Counted from the first letter of the stretch, positions 11,547 to 23,614 are shown. The stretch: 64,000 nucleotides of DNA from Cyclina sinensis (GCA_012932295.1 JAAONU010000013.1:46266627-46330626), one strand, 5' to 3'. The notes: a model not told the origin generated them from the sequence alone. Numbers and translations: made by a program.

Positions 11547-11774
11547 CAGAGGTGCTGAGCTTATCAGTGTATAATTATGTATGTGAAAAAATAGCAAAGG
11601 TGCTGATGTTATCAGTGAAGATGTATGTGAAAAACAATTGAACTAGAATTCAGGAGAGATTAGCTCAAGGCTGTTTAAACAAACTTCAGTTTACTGGTAC
11701 TAAATTCCTGTGTTTGTTGAATTTGACCATTTAACATTGAGATGTTCAGGGTAGTTGCGCACGTATAATGAGTA

Positions 11775-11960
11775 CAGTCGGCATCGTACTTGCGGCCACC
11801 TTTATTAAGCGACTTTTTTATTAAGCGGCCGCATAAAATCCCTCCCGATGATTTTTACTATATAATTTAATTCCATTAAACGACGATTTTATATCGCGGC
11901 CAGCGGCCACTAAATGTCGGCCCAAATGTACGAAATTACGTGTTAAAGTATCTATTAAAC
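11775..11960 (+). repeat. Left terminal and subterminal repeats of the pogo-like element
   Basis: Terminal CAGTCG, then 'tttattaagcgac', 'ttattaagcggcc', 'cattaaacgacg' and, just beyond, 'tattaaacggccg' at 11,950. These are variations of one 10-12 bp word, as expected of HTH-domain binding sites. Confidence 0.6.
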
Positions 11961-12142
11961 GGCCGTGACAAACAATCGGCCCTACGGGCATTCTCACCTG
12001 TTTAATCAGCGAGAAGGTTTGGTGTGTACAAGCAAACAAACAAATATTTTTCATGGTCATTGGTTTTAGAAAAGTGTTCACCAAAATCGCCAATTACTTT
12101 ATCAATATATGTATTTGTCACAGTAAATGTCAAGCCATCATC

Positions 12143-12976
12143 ATGGCGACACCATCAAAAAGAAAAGTTTTAACGTTAGACGAACGAATATTAGTGATTG
12201 AGCGGTCAAAAACAAAAAGTACAAGAAAAATTGCAGAGGAATTTAAAATAGGAAGGACTCAGGTCCAAAATATTTTAAAAAGGAAAGCCGAACTAATGAC
12301 TGACTATGAAAATAATGCCCCTGGTGACAGGAAGCGAGTGCGCAGACAAACGGGAAATGAAGATATAAACGATTTAACATTAGCTTGGTTTAAAGATGCT
12401 GTATCTAGGAGACTGCCAGTGTCTGGTAAGCGAATTTAAATATTAAATTCTAATTATTCCGATAATTTTCAAAAACAATATTTTATATAAGCATGTTATT
12501 ACTGTTTACTAAAAATAATGCCGATAGCGACAGATATTAAGTCGTGATTAATTTAGTGTTGCCAAACATTAATGTATTTCCGGTTTATTTCCTTGTTTTG
12601 ATTTTTTACGGATAAAATGTAAGCATACGGAGAATGTTGTGGTTCAGGTAGGTCTAACTTTTATTGATTGTTTGTTTTAGGACCCCTAATTATTGAACGG
12701 GCCATGGCGTTCGCTTCTGAGGTGGGAAATACGCAGTTCAAAGGTTCTCAGGGATGGCTTCAGTCTTTCGTTAAACGGAACAATATCGTTTTTGGAACTA
12801 TGTCAGGGGAGAGAGGAGATGTGCATGAACATATTAACAATATAAGACAATATGCTTTGTTTCATGGTCACAATGACCTGCTAGATAGTATTATGTGCGT
12901 AGATCACATTTTCACACACATTTCTACTACAAAACAAAAACAAACACGTATTGATGACTTTTTTAAAAAGGCATAA
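12143..12976 (+). CDS. CENP-B/Tc5-HTH protein with PIP-box-like C-terminus, no DDE domain
   Basis: Exon 1 (12,143-12,425) and exon 2 (12,681-12,976) join through a 255-bp GTAAGC..TTTTAG intron in phase (VS|GPLIIERA), giving 192 residues. Residues about 6-50 (KRKVLTLDERILVIERSK..IAEEFKIGRTQVQNILKRK) are a CENP-B N-terminal/psq-type helix-turn-helix. Residues about 95-145 (GPLIIERAMAFASEVG..FKGSQGWLQSFVKRNNI) are the second, Tc5-type helix-turn-helix. In full-length Tigger proteins the roughly 200-residue DDE domain follows; here the chain goes directly to the family's C-terminal region (INNIRQYALFHG..DLLDSI) and ends QTRIDDFF, a PIP-box pattern (Q182, I185, F188, F189). The deletion is in frame. 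Likely nuclear, DNA-binding, unable to transpose DNA itself; it could compete with or tether active relatives. Confidence 0.8.
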
Positions 12977-13079
12977 TTGTGATTATGAAAGTGTAATACA
13001 TACATGATATAGTATACTGTTTCTGTTGTTATAAAACATGTTGTTATATCAATGACTTGTAGTATTTATATGGAACCCT

Positions 13080-13182
13080 GTATTTAATCTCGAAATTTTC
13101 CTGAATTCTATTGAGAGGCCACTTTATTAAGAGACCACTTTTTGGCAGTCCCTTGAGTGGTCTCTTAATACAATTTCGACTG
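13080..13182 (-). repeat. Right terminal and subterminal repeats of the pogo-like element
   Basis: 'Ggccactttattaagagacc' followed by 'gtggtctcttaatac' forms an inverted pair around a 20-bp spacer, then the terminal ATTTCGACTG. The word matches the left subterminal repeats. Confidence 0.6.
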
Positions 13183-13184
13183 TA

Positions 13185-14300
13185 CTTTCTTGCGTCAAAC
13201 ATCAGGCAAATGCCAGATAACACCTGAAGCAAACTCAGGATAAAGTAGGTTTTGTGCAAAAATAATTGGAATTACATGGTTTAATTCAATGAGTAGCAAA
13301 CAATTTCGCATTTATACGTCGAATAACAGCTGAAGTGCGCATAGATTCATTATCAACTGAAATGCAGTTCAATAATTCAATGATAGCTTTTGTTTAACAC
13401 AGAAAAATTCTGACTCATGGGTATTTATATTGTGGAAAAATGCTTGTAACACTTGCACTATTTTCGCAGTATCTAGACATCACTTGCACATTATTTTGAG
13501 CAACTATGTTATGTATCACAGTTAAGATCTATGTAAGTTTCTTAAGCCAGTCAAAGTACAGTAGCATATAGCTTGCTATATGGGACTAAAGGGTTTCACA
13601 ACTGATTAATACTTAATCAACTCTGAGCAACTTAGCTTGTTAGTGGAAAAGTCCTGTGCAATTATATCCTGGAATTTAACCAGTTGCTTCCGTTGTAAAC
13701 ATCCTACATCAAAAGCCACCACTTGGATTACTTATTGTAAAAGTTAAAACTAATACCAAGTTGCCGAGTAAAGCCTTACTCTCTGCTCAAAGGTGCTTCT
13801 TTTACATGTACATAGTGTGTTGTACCAGTTTTTGCCAGGAATGTAAATATGTATATATATAAATGTGACTTGTTTTAGTTGAACTTTTTCCATATTTGCT
13901 AGATTTCTGTAGAAAGCAAAATTCTACTTATCGTCATCGATACACACCTTTTAGAGATAATGCTCTGTTATATATTCATTAAAACCAACAGAGATGGTCA
14001 GTTTGAACCGTCAATACACATATACAGTATGTATGACATTTTTATCTACTAAGAAGTCATTTACTCTGTCCTTGCAAAAACTACTGATAGAAATGTTAAG
14101 ACTAGAAAATATTTTTGTGAATAAATAGTATGTAGAAACTGTACCAGTAAAATTTACATGTATTCCAACCCAAAGAAATTCTATTGGGGTGGTTTTCCCA
14201 ACAGTATGATCATTGCAAACATACTACTGAGGTTGGCTAATGCCTTCCCTAGATGGTTATATGTGTAATCAGTATTTCATTTTGGTGCCAGTCCCAAATC
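13185..14300. other. Spacer without recognised gene
   Basis: AT-rich, no open frame of interest and no repeat family identified. Possibly intronic or intergenic. Confidence 0.5.
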
Positions 14301-14379
14301 CTACACTCAAAAAATTATTTTGAGACTAATAGAAATAAGCACGTCTTCATTTTATATCAAAGGGCCCATGTGCTGTTTT

Positions 14380-15170
14380 GAATCCTGACAGAGGGCATTT
14401 CTGATGAAGGATGCAAGAGTTATCTGCCCTTGAACTGAAGAATACTTGGATTTTTAACTTGTGTTTTACTCTGACAAGTTTATTTTGATCTGATCTTGAT
14501 AAAATAAGGTCAGAATGTTTGCCTTCATGAAATCTTGAATGAGTTTGAAACTGGGTCACAAGGGGTCAAAACCTAGGTCAAGGGGTCAAATTATAGTAAA
14601 ATCTTTTTTTACTCTCCAGAGGTCACATTTATGACCTGATCTTGTCAAATTAGTTCAGATTATTTGCCTCATTAAAATCTTGAATGATTTTGACACTGGG
14701 TCACGTGAGGTCAAAAACAAGGTCGCAGGGTCAAATCATAAGAAAATCTTGTTTGCATTCCAGAGGTCACATTTTTAATGTGATCTTGACAAAATTTGGT
14801 CAGAATGTTTGCCTCAATGAAACCTTGGATGATTTCGAAACTGGGTCACATGGGTTCAAAAACTAGGTCACAGGGCCAAATCAAAGGAAATCTTGTTTAC
14901 ACTCCAGAGGTCACATTTTTGACCCAATCTTGACAAAATTATGTCAGATTGTTTGCTTCTGTGAAATTTTGAATGAGTTCCAAACTGGGTCATGTGGGGT
15001 CAAAAACTAGGTCATGTGCTGAAAAACATGGGAAAATCTTGTTTACACTCCAGAGGTCACATTTTTGACCTGATCTTGATAAAAAAAGATCAGAAAGAAT
15101 GGGTAAAAAGAATTGTCATAAAAAAGAGCTTTCAATGGTGGACGCCAAGATCCCTTGGGATCTCTTGTTA
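14380..15170 (-). repeat. Tandem-core element, type 3 (reverse)
   Basis: Five units of about 145 bp with 'ccagaggtcacattt' followed by 'gacctgatcttgacaaaatt' and 'actgggtcac..ggtcaaaaactaggtca'. It ends at 15,143-15,169 with CCAAGATCCCTTGGGATCT followed by CTTGTT. Reversed, this is AACAAGAGATCCCAAGGGATCTTGG, the family opening with a different hairpin arm. So the element lies on the minus strand and its other end is frayed. Confidence 0.8.
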
Positions 15171-17690
15171 CAACCTGTACTATGTAAGATTTCAGATATA
15201 TATACATATATACTAAGATTACCTTCAAGACAATGATCCAATGGTTTGCTTTATACATATCAATATATTTTATACAGTTCTGTTACTAATGATTGTCCGT
15301 GTGATTGTTCGTCATTTTTTTCTAACAACCTAGCCAATTTATTTACACTGCAAATGTCTCAAAGTGGTTAGCTTGAAAGTATGCTTTCTGGCAATATCTC
15401 TTTCACATCCAGTAGTAACAGTTTTTATTCCTTTTGATGTTATTACTAAATGGAAAAACCTCAGTTCAGTAAAGTTACTTTACAGGGTCTTGCTTAAAAT
15501 TTGCATCCTTTCAACTTCAAATGATGTGCGTTAACCAATGAGCCATAGCAAAGCGCACATAATTTCTGAAATGCTATTTATCCAATTTATACAAAAATTT
15601 TGTGAAATTGGCATGATGTCACTGTGAAACTATAGCAATACCATTGTTAGTGATTTGTGTACCCTTAAGTTGTTTATTGACAGTTCTTGCTAAAATGTAC
15701 AGATTGAGAGCAGCATAGCGACTGCTCAGAGGAATGATCTTAGCATAGCAATACAGCGAAATGTGAAAGCTGCTTGGAGTATGCATTTGCACTCATTACT
15801 GTGATTGTAATTAAACTGTTCTAAATGCGTCTTTGGTTTTCATGTTCTTTTAACCATGGCTTCACAGTGTTAGTTTTACAAGAAAGAGACCAATGTCCCA
15901 CAAATCAAGCCACAATGGTCATGATCACACACCATGTTTGCAATGGTTCCTGTTCCACACTAAAAAATCGATATACTTGTATGGAATCCATCACTTGATT
16001 TCAGTGCAGATCAGGAAATCCCAACCTAAGGGTGCAACTTTCAAGTACATAAAGAAGCTCTGCTGAGTTTCCTGCTTGAACATTGAGCATTACCTTTTCC
16101 AAAGAACAATGATCAATTCTTTTTCTCACATCTGTTTTAAAATTAATGCTAAAATGACTGCAAATTTATTTTCTGCTAATATCAAAGTTGTTGTTGCAAC
16201 AGTTCAGTAAAAAAAAGCTCAAAGTGAACTTCGCACATGGAAAGTGGGAAGGTATTCCATCGCTGCTGAAACTAGATTTTTCTATCCAATAAGTGAGAAA
16301 AAGGTTGAATGGTTTTGGAGTTACTGCCTTATTATTCCATGTACTCTGTGTGCTTTGTTTTCAGAATTATGTGTACATTGTATTCAAAAATGTGTACACT
16401 GAAACCTAACAAATGCAGGGTACTGTAAATGGGACATGTATGTCTTAATAATTTCTTAACCCCTTGTGGCTGAGGGGCTCCCTTTAAAAGGGAACAGAAT
16501 TGCAACCACTGTACAGCCCTGTGTGTTTCCTGGTAGATAAACATGTATTACAACCAGGTTGAGGTTACCCTCTGACAGCTGGAATCTTTCTACCTCAAAG
16601 GTTCCAGCAGGTGGATGGTTTTGATCCCATTCGCTGCATTACAATGCGTGAGATTTACCAAAATCATCTGCTTCTAAAGCAAGTCGGTTTCTTGCATTAT
16701 TTTTGCATCCAGTAGTGGTAATTTTAACCCGCTTAGACGTTCTTAGCCTACCCAGAGAAGATGCAAAAATTAACCGCCCCTTATGACTAAAATACTGTTG
16801 AAAGCAGTGTAAAACCATTAAAAACATACTGAATAATTTTTAACTTGATTTTTGCATTGCAATTTCCAGTCCATTTTGATGCATACAGGTGGTCATGTCT
16901 TAACCTGTGGTGAGTTGCATAAACTGACTGCCATGATAAGACTGAAATTTTGTGAAAGCTGCATTAACCTGTCCTCACTCATCCCAATAAAACAGAATGA
17001 TAACATGTTCATGTTCATGAAAACCATGTGCCGTATGAAGGCTCCGGAGATTGTTTTGATATTAACTAGGCCCTGAATTATGCTTCTTCAAGCCTGTGAA
17101 GTTGGTTATACCATTTTAAAATTCCTATCCCTGTAAGCGAGTGGGGGTCAAGTATTGTATTACTAGTATACCAAGGAGCCTTTGGCTCAGATTAAAACGC
17201 TTCGCTGGTTTCCAGTACTTTCAGTGCTTTGATTAAATCATGTTCTATACAGTAATTTAGATTGAAAATCACACGGTCAAATAATTTAACATGCATATTA
17301 CTTCTATTCTTAACTTGAACAATTTTTAGTCAGTGTTTGTATATAATCTGATAATATTGAATTAAAAACTAAAAGAAAAATACATTGCTAACAAAAACAA
17401 ATCTTTTTGTAAATTCAGAAGTCAATATCTTCTACATAAACATTAATAACATGAGAATAAAAATGTCATTTTTTTAATTTGTTGCATTGTTTTGCACCTC
17501 AAAAACAGGTTGTTCTAGTCAGTATTACTTTGCATGTGCGTTAACAGTTATATTATATTTTTAAAAAAATGTTACAGATGTTTCTGTTAAAAATAAATAG
17601 TTCTTCCAAAAATTGTTTCTTCTTATGCCACCTAATTCATATATGGTAATACATAACATTCTCCGGCGACTTGATGCTTTAGCATCAAAA
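15171..17690. other. 2.5 kb without recognised gene
   Basis: No splice-supported open frame, terminal repeat or tandem array detected. Open frames near 16.3-17.1 kb lack coding character. Confidence 0.5.
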
Positions 17691-17696
17691 ATTCTA

Positions 17697-18060
17697 CTTG
17701 TCTACTACTGAGGTGGAAAAATGTTTTCCTATCTACTAGTGAGATGGAGGAATATTCCCCTATCTGCTAACAAGATGGAGGAATGTTCCCCTATCTACTA
17801 GTGAGAAGGAGGAATGATCCACTATCTACTCCTGAGATGGAGGAATGTTCCCCTATCTACTACTGAGATGGAGGAATATTTTCCTATCTTCTACTGAGTT
17901 GGAGGAATGTTCCCCTATCTACTACTGAGATGGAGGAATGTTCCCCTATCTACTAATAAGAAGGAGGAATGTTTCCCTTTCTACTACCTGAGTTGGGGGG
18001 AATGTTCCTCCATCTACTAGTTTAGATGGAGGATCTTTAGTTGAGATGGAGGAATGTTCC
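17697..18060 (+). repeat. Minisatellite, about 40-bp unit
   Basis: Eight or nine copies of 'tatctactactgagatggag' followed by 'gaatgttccc'. It lies immediately 5' of the DIRS-like remnant and shares 'gaatgttcccc' with its first bases, so it may have expanded at the truncation edge. Confidence 0.85.
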
Positions 18061-18117
18061 CCAATCTATGTTCCCACAGAAAAAGGACAAATGGAATTTC
18101 TTTTTTTATTCTGGAAG

Positions 18118-19375
18118 GCCTTATTGGTGGATTAAAAACCTCCATTCCAGTTCAAAAAGAACATTTCAAGGAGCACCAAAATGAAATTTGTACTCTGATG
18201 CATCAGGTTCAGGATGGGGAGGGTTTAATCAAACAACCAATACTCGAACCGGGGGGAAATGGAGTGCTAATGAAAGAGAATTTCACACAAATGTGTTAGA
18301 GTTAAAAGCATGCCAGTTAACAATTTATTCTTTTAGCAAAGACATTCGAGATACTCGTATCGGAATATTTATGGACAACACTACCAGTTGTGCATACATC
18401 AACAAATATGGTGGAAGACATTCCGAATTAGACAGTATCGCACATGAAACACGGTTTTGGTGCATTGAAAGAAATATATTTTTGAGTGCAGCTCACATAC
18501 TGGGCAAAGAAAGTGTTGATGTTGATCAATAATCGCATATTAAAAATGAAGATTTAGAATGGGCATTGCGGGCAGAACTTTTTTCAACATAATTTATTAT
18601 ATATTATTTTACACTATCACCCACAACTAACATTGGATTTGTTTGCCTCAAGATTGAACAACAAACTTTCAAAATATGTTTCAAGAGAACCAGGTCCCAA
18701 TGCATTTGCTATTGATGCTTTCTCACTGACATGGGAAAATATTCATTTATTTTCCTACCTTTCAGTCTTATTCCACAGATTCTACAAAAGATTACAGAAG
18801 ACAAAAGCAAGGCAGTATTAATAGCACCAATCTGGACTACACAAAGTCGGTGGCCTTCCTTCCAACTCATCGAGAACGACTGCTACCGCTTACCAAAACG
18901 GAACAGGGTCCTGAAAATCATGGTGAGGCAGCACTAAACAGAAGTACAACTCCTACATCACAAGGTGGATCACTTTCTGTGGATCAAGAATTGATCCCTT
19001 TCAACCCAATTTAAATCAGATGCTAAAATTCTTGGATGAACTGTATGATACAGGTTTGCAATACAGATCTCTGGGAGTTGCTAGATCAGCCTAAAGTGTT
19101 TTCCTTAAGATCTGTGGTAATATTGATATCAACTCGTTTGAGAAATTATCTAGATTTATGAAAGGTGCGTTCCTGGAACGACCATCATTTTCATGATATG
19201 AAACAACATGGGATGTGAACATTGTACTCAATTATCTGCAAACTCAAAATAATATCACATTGCTGCAACTAACTTGTAAATTGTGTATGTTGTTTTTATT
19301 GTTAACTGTCCAAATGGGGGAAACTTACTACAAGTAAATGATGTTAAGATATTTCGGGATAAAGTAATTATATTT
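18118..19375 (+). pseudogene. DIRS-like retroelement remnant: RNase H and tyrosine recombinase
   Basis: The RNase H part reads PYWWIKNLHSSSKRTF, then SDASGSGWGGF and NVLELKACQLTIYSF..IFMDNTTSCAYINKYGG, typical of DIRS elements. DLFASRLNNKLSKYVSREPG at 18,635 and PFSLIPQILQKI near 18,755 follow, then the recombinase: LKFLDELYDTGLQYRSLGVA at 19,023, SRFMKGAFLERPSF, TTWDVNIVLNYLQ and LLTVQMGETYYK. In active relatives the last block carries a catalytic Arg (..GQR..TL..); here the position reads Met. Stops and frameshifts occur throughout, and reverse transcriptase and gag are missing. Retroelements of this type integrate by tyrosine recombinase rather than DDE integrase. Confidence 0.75.
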
Positions 19376-19380
19376 TGCAA

Positions 19381-21794
19381 TCAAAGTGGACCTCCGTAAT
19401 GCATATTTGCAAGTAGAGGTAGACAAGGAGACTAAAAAGCTTCTGATCATTAATACTCACAAAGGTTTATTCAGGTACAACCGTCTAGTTTTTGGTGTGG
19501 CACCAGCAGCAACTTTTTTTCAACGCCTCATAGAACAAATCATAAGTGGTGTACCAGGAGTACAAGTTATACTGGACGATATGATTGTAACAGGAGCTAC
19601 AGATGAGGAACACTTAGTGAACCTGGAGCAGGCTCTAAAGCATTTACAAGACAATGGTTTCAGATTGAATGTAAAGAAATGTGCGTTCTTTCAAGACGAA
19701 ATTACATTCTGTGGACATAAAATTGATGAAAAAGGTCTACATAAGACAGAAGACAAGATCAGAGCAATGGTTAATGCTCCTAGTCCGACTAATGTGAAGG
19801 AGTTACGTTCCTTTTTAGAGTTGATACAGTACAACGCACGGTTTCTCCCAAACCTAGCAACGGTGTTACATCCCCTACATGTTCTGCTGAATAAGAATGT
19901 AAGGTGGGATTGGACGCAGGCGTGCGAGGATGCTGTGAAGCAAGTAAAAAAAATTGATCACTTCGGACTGTGTACTGATGAACTACAATCCTGAATTACC
20001 AATACTGTTGGCGTGTGATTCGAGCTCCTATGGTGTTGGTGCGGTTTTGAGCCACAGGTTACCGGATGGTTCCTACAGACCTATTGCTTTTGCATCTAGA
20101 AGTCTGAACAGTGTAGAAAAGAATTACAGTCAGACAGAAAAAGAGGCATTAGCTTTAGTATGGGGTGTAAAAAAGTTCAATATTTACCTATACGGAAGAA
20201 AATTCACCCTGATCACCGACCACAGACCTCTGACATCAATTTTCAATCCATCTAAGGCGGTAAGCAGCACTACAGCAAACAGACTGCAGAGGTACGCTAT
20301 ATTCTTAGCTGGATATCAGTACGATATACAGTTCAAAAGTACAATGCGCATGCAAATTGCGATGCATTGTCAAGGTTACCATTGAGTGGCAAGATGTCAG
20401 TAGACTCTGATCCTACAGAAGTATATTTAAACATTTTAATGGATACACTCCCTGTTACAGCTACCTAGGTTGCTAATGCTACACGAAAGGACAAAATTTT
20501 ATCTCTTGTGTTGGAGATGGTCCAATGTGGATGGGGGAGTTGTAAACCTGATTCCGTTTCACGAGAAATTAAACCCTATTGGAACAGACGTAACGAGTTA
20601 TCGCTACATCAGGGTTGTATCATGTGGGGTTGCAGAGTGGTGGTACCTGAGACTTTACAACAAAGTGTTCTAGAGGAAATTCACTCGGGACATCTTGGGC
20701 TTGTAAAAATGAAATTGGTTGCTCGGAGCTATGTGTGGTGGCCAAACATTGATCAAGACTTGGCCAGCCTAGTGAAATCTTGTACTGGCTGTATGCGAAA
20801 CAAAGTAGTTGCAGCACCAGAAGCTCCGATTCATCCGTGGGAATTTCCAACAAGACCCTGGACTCGTGTTCATATCAATTTTGCTGGCCCTTTTTTGGGA
20901 CACATGTTCCTTGTGGCAGTGGACGCTTATTCCAAATGGCCAGTAGTAAAGATAATGTATATAACTACAGCTACTCATACAGTGGAAGTTATGAGATCTA
21001 TATTCGCAGACTGTGGAATTTGTGACCAAATTGTCTGTGACAACGGACCTCAGTTTGTAAGTGAAGAGTTTCGCACATTTCTAAAAAAATAGTGTGAAAG
21101 TAACTTACAATGCACCACACCACCCTAAGACTAATGGATTGGCCGAGCACTTCCTACAAACAATGAAACAGGCATTAAAAGCCGCAAAGCGTGATCAAGG
21201 ACTGTACAAATGAAACTGTCACGATTCTTACTAGCTTACCGAAATGCGGAACATCAAACAACTGGAACGAACCCAGCTAGTCTGTTTTATGGACGTTACC
21301 TTCCTACTAGGTTAGAGAAACTTAAACCTAGTTTGCGTAAGAGAGTTGAAAATCAACAATCTTCTATGTGTAGAAGTACGACAGATCGTGATTTCGACGT
21401 TGGCGATTGTGTCGTGGTTCGAGATTATCTCAATGGTCATGATACTTGGATTCCAGGCAAGATCAGCGTGAAAACAGGTCCTGCTTCATATCGAGTGGAG
21501 ATTGCACCTGGTTTTTACTGGCATCGTCATGCCGACCATATTCGAAGTTCAGAACTTGTACCGGAACAAAGTCGTGTGGTACGAGACTCTAGTTTCTTAC
21601 CGCTACCAACTAGTGTAGACAACCATCCACCAGCTAGTCAGTCGTCATCTAGTCAGTCATCATCTAGTCAGTCACCACCACCAGCTGTACAGTCATCAGT
21701 CACCTACGAGTCCTGTGCAAGATCAACTAACAACAGGAAGTCAATCAAAACTACCCAAATGTACCGAATCACAGGGAAGACATTATCCAACTAG
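19381..21794 (+). pseudogene. Ty3/Gypsy pol remnant (RT, RNase H, integrase)
   Basis: Reverse transcriptase starts abruptly inside the fingers/palm (VDLRNAYLQVEVD) and keeps ILDDMIVTG with both Asp. RNase H has LACDSSSYGVGAVLSH, TEKEALALVWGVKKF and LITDHRPL. Integrase has an HHCC finger (IHSGHLG, SCTGCM) and DNGPQFVSEEF, but the first catalytic Asp in H-I-D-F-A-G-P is Asn here. NGLAEHFLQTMKQALK supplies the Glu. Frameshifts lie near 19,950, 20,340, 21,085 and 21,205, with a TAG at 20,466-20,468. The C-terminal tail has Ser/Pro-rich repeats. No gag, protease or envelope gene. The 5' edge abuts the DIRS-like remnant directly. Confidence 0.85.
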
Positions 21795-22239
21795 AATTCA
21801 CAAGAAAGTGGAAAAATTAAATTTGTGATTTATAGTTCAGTGTTTGATCACTTGTGTACAGGGCATAATAATCCCTAGGAGATCAAAGAATAATTTTTAA
21901 AAAATCCTCATTCTATCACAAGTAATCAGTCGTAATTATTCTAGTTAAAAGGGGTAAAAATGTTTATTGTTATGCTTAGTTTGTTTTGTTATTTTATGAG
22001 TATGACAGTAAACAGAAATAGAATACTTAAAGTTATTGACGGATTTCTGAAAGGTGAATAAAAACAAAGTTTGTGGATTGTGAATTTACTGAGATAGACT
22101 ACAAATTTCATGTGTGACTCTGATACTTCCCAATTCATGCTCTAAATTCAAAATGCAAGTTTATTGCTAACATTTATATAGTATAGAACAATATGATTTT
22201 GGACATTGCCAGTTGAGAAACTACTTTCATAGGTGTCTT

Positions 22240-22980
22240 AATTCAGTGTTGGGGTGATGTCATGTATAGAGTATTGTGACGACAACGATATTTTGTAGTA
22301 CACTTTTCTAGTCAGCCATTATTAAAACTGATTCGTTATCACGAGATCGTTTTCTTCAATTAGGCAATTCCAGCCTAGAATCCACGTACATAATACTCAT
22401 GTGAACTTACCCATAAAATTAATAAAAAAATATGAGACAATTTTCAGATTGGGGTATATCAAACAATATCCTATAGTTAATTCTATTCTGAATAAAATTG
22501 CTACCACACTTGTCGTGAAGTTCAGGAGTGTGATGTTGTTCTCCGCTGACAGTTTGTGTATTATTACTCATGTAATATTTATAGCGTAGCATAAGCTTAT
22601 ATATCCAGAGTATATGTTTCTTTTCTGGAGTATTGTTATTTCTTACCGGAGATCTGTCCCCGCCAATTTAGCTTCCCACCTAGAATTTTCATGTATTTTT
22701 CATGTATTTGCTCTGTATATAAATGAGGGTTTTGCATCCTATGTTCGAAGTAAGAAAAAGTTAGAAGTTACAACTTAGAATAATAATATCTCATACTTTT
22801 TAGGCAATATAACATCTCGGAATTTATGGATGAATATTAGTGTGTGAATAAAAGGAAATCTTAAAACTATATTCTTGTGTGTTTCTCTTACTTTTAATTG
22901 ATATAATTCCAATGTGGCAACAAGTAAAAATCTTCAGTATAATCAAAAGTTTACATAAAATCGAGTGTACTTCGCCACAT
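22240..22980 (+). mobile_element. Probable 3' LTR of the Gypsy element
   Basis: It lies downstream of pol with a TATATAAA box at 22,716-22,723, an AATAAA at 22,847-22,852, and an end at ..CGCCACA just before a primer-binding-like word. The left boundary is uncertain; 'tgttggggtgatgtcatg' near 22,245 is my best guess. No 5' LTR is visible. Its last 55 bp recur at 23,396-23,450. Confidence 0.45.
22716..22723 (+). promoter_or_regulatory. TATA box of the probable LTR
   Basis: TATATAAA, with AATAAA about 125 bp downstream, spacing usual for an LTR promoter/R/poly(A) unit. Confidence 0.45.
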
Positions 22981-22984
22981 TGTT

Positions 22985-23000
22985 TGGTGCTGGAACCCGG
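22985..23000 (+). promoter_or_regulatory. Primer-binding-site-like sequence
   Basis: TGGTGCTGGAACCCGG has the TGG plus acceptor/T-arm complement form of tRNA primer sites and sits four bases after the LTR-like end. If real, the LTR is followed by 5'-type internal sequence, so this may be a rearranged or tandem copy rather than a simple 3' LTR. Confidence 0.4.
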
Positions 23001-23395
23001 TAACACAACAGGAGTGGATAAATTGGGTTAAGAACATGTTAGAATTTCATTCATTTCTAAGTATTTTTCGTGAAATGGTGAATTAGTGTTGTGTTTTTCA
23101 AGAAGTAAACGACGCTTTCAACCATTAATAAATTCTTTTGAAAGTGTAAAGCAAAGTAAGTGACACAAATATCAAAGTCGTATGACCATTTCCTATTATT
23201 ACGGTAGTGTTTGATGTGAAAAGGATATGTGCTACTTTTTGAATAACGAACTGTGTGTGTATTAAAAGGCAATGTTCAATTTACAAATCTGTTGTGTGCT
23301 GTGTTTATCTGTGTTTCAAAGTGAAATTTAATGAAAGTTCTAGACTCCAAGGGTACCGATATGCTTATATTCAAGGAGGATTACAAAGTATATGA

Positions 23396-23450
23396 AGTAA
23401 AAATCTTTAGTCTAATCAAGGGTTTACATAAAATCGAGTGAACTTCGCCA
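23396..23450 (+). repeat. Second copy of the LTR end
   Basis: 'Aagtaaaaatctttagtc' to 'cgagtgaacttcgcca' matches 22,922-22,977 with a few changes. It is a truncated second LTR end about 470 bp downstream. Confidence 0.6.
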
Positions 23451-23614
23451 AAACACTATCAGAAATAGTCACAAAAAATTATTCCAGCAAACAAATTACA
23501 CAGATTAGGGCAAAAATGTTAAAAACAGCCAAGAAAACTTAGAACTATTTCTAACTGCCATTATGCAGGTACCATTTTTTTGAGCTATGACAGACTGAAT
23601 TGGTGGTTTCATAC

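Larger units (their letters stand above)
11775..13182 (+). mobile_element. pogo/Tigger-like DNA transposon with catalytic domain deleted
   Basis: A 1408-bp element bounded by TA at 11,773-11,774 and 13,183-13,184. The ends are CAGTCGGCATCGTACT on the left and, read inward from the right, CAGTCGAAATTGTATT. CAGT termini with TA duplication are the hallmark of the pogo/Tigger branch of Tc1/mariner. Both subterminal regions carry repeats of TTATTAAG(C/A)G(A/G)C and GGCCAC, plausible transposase binding sites. It holds one two-exon gene that lacks the DDE domain. Its intact ends and frame suggest a fairly recent insertion. Confidence 0.85.
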
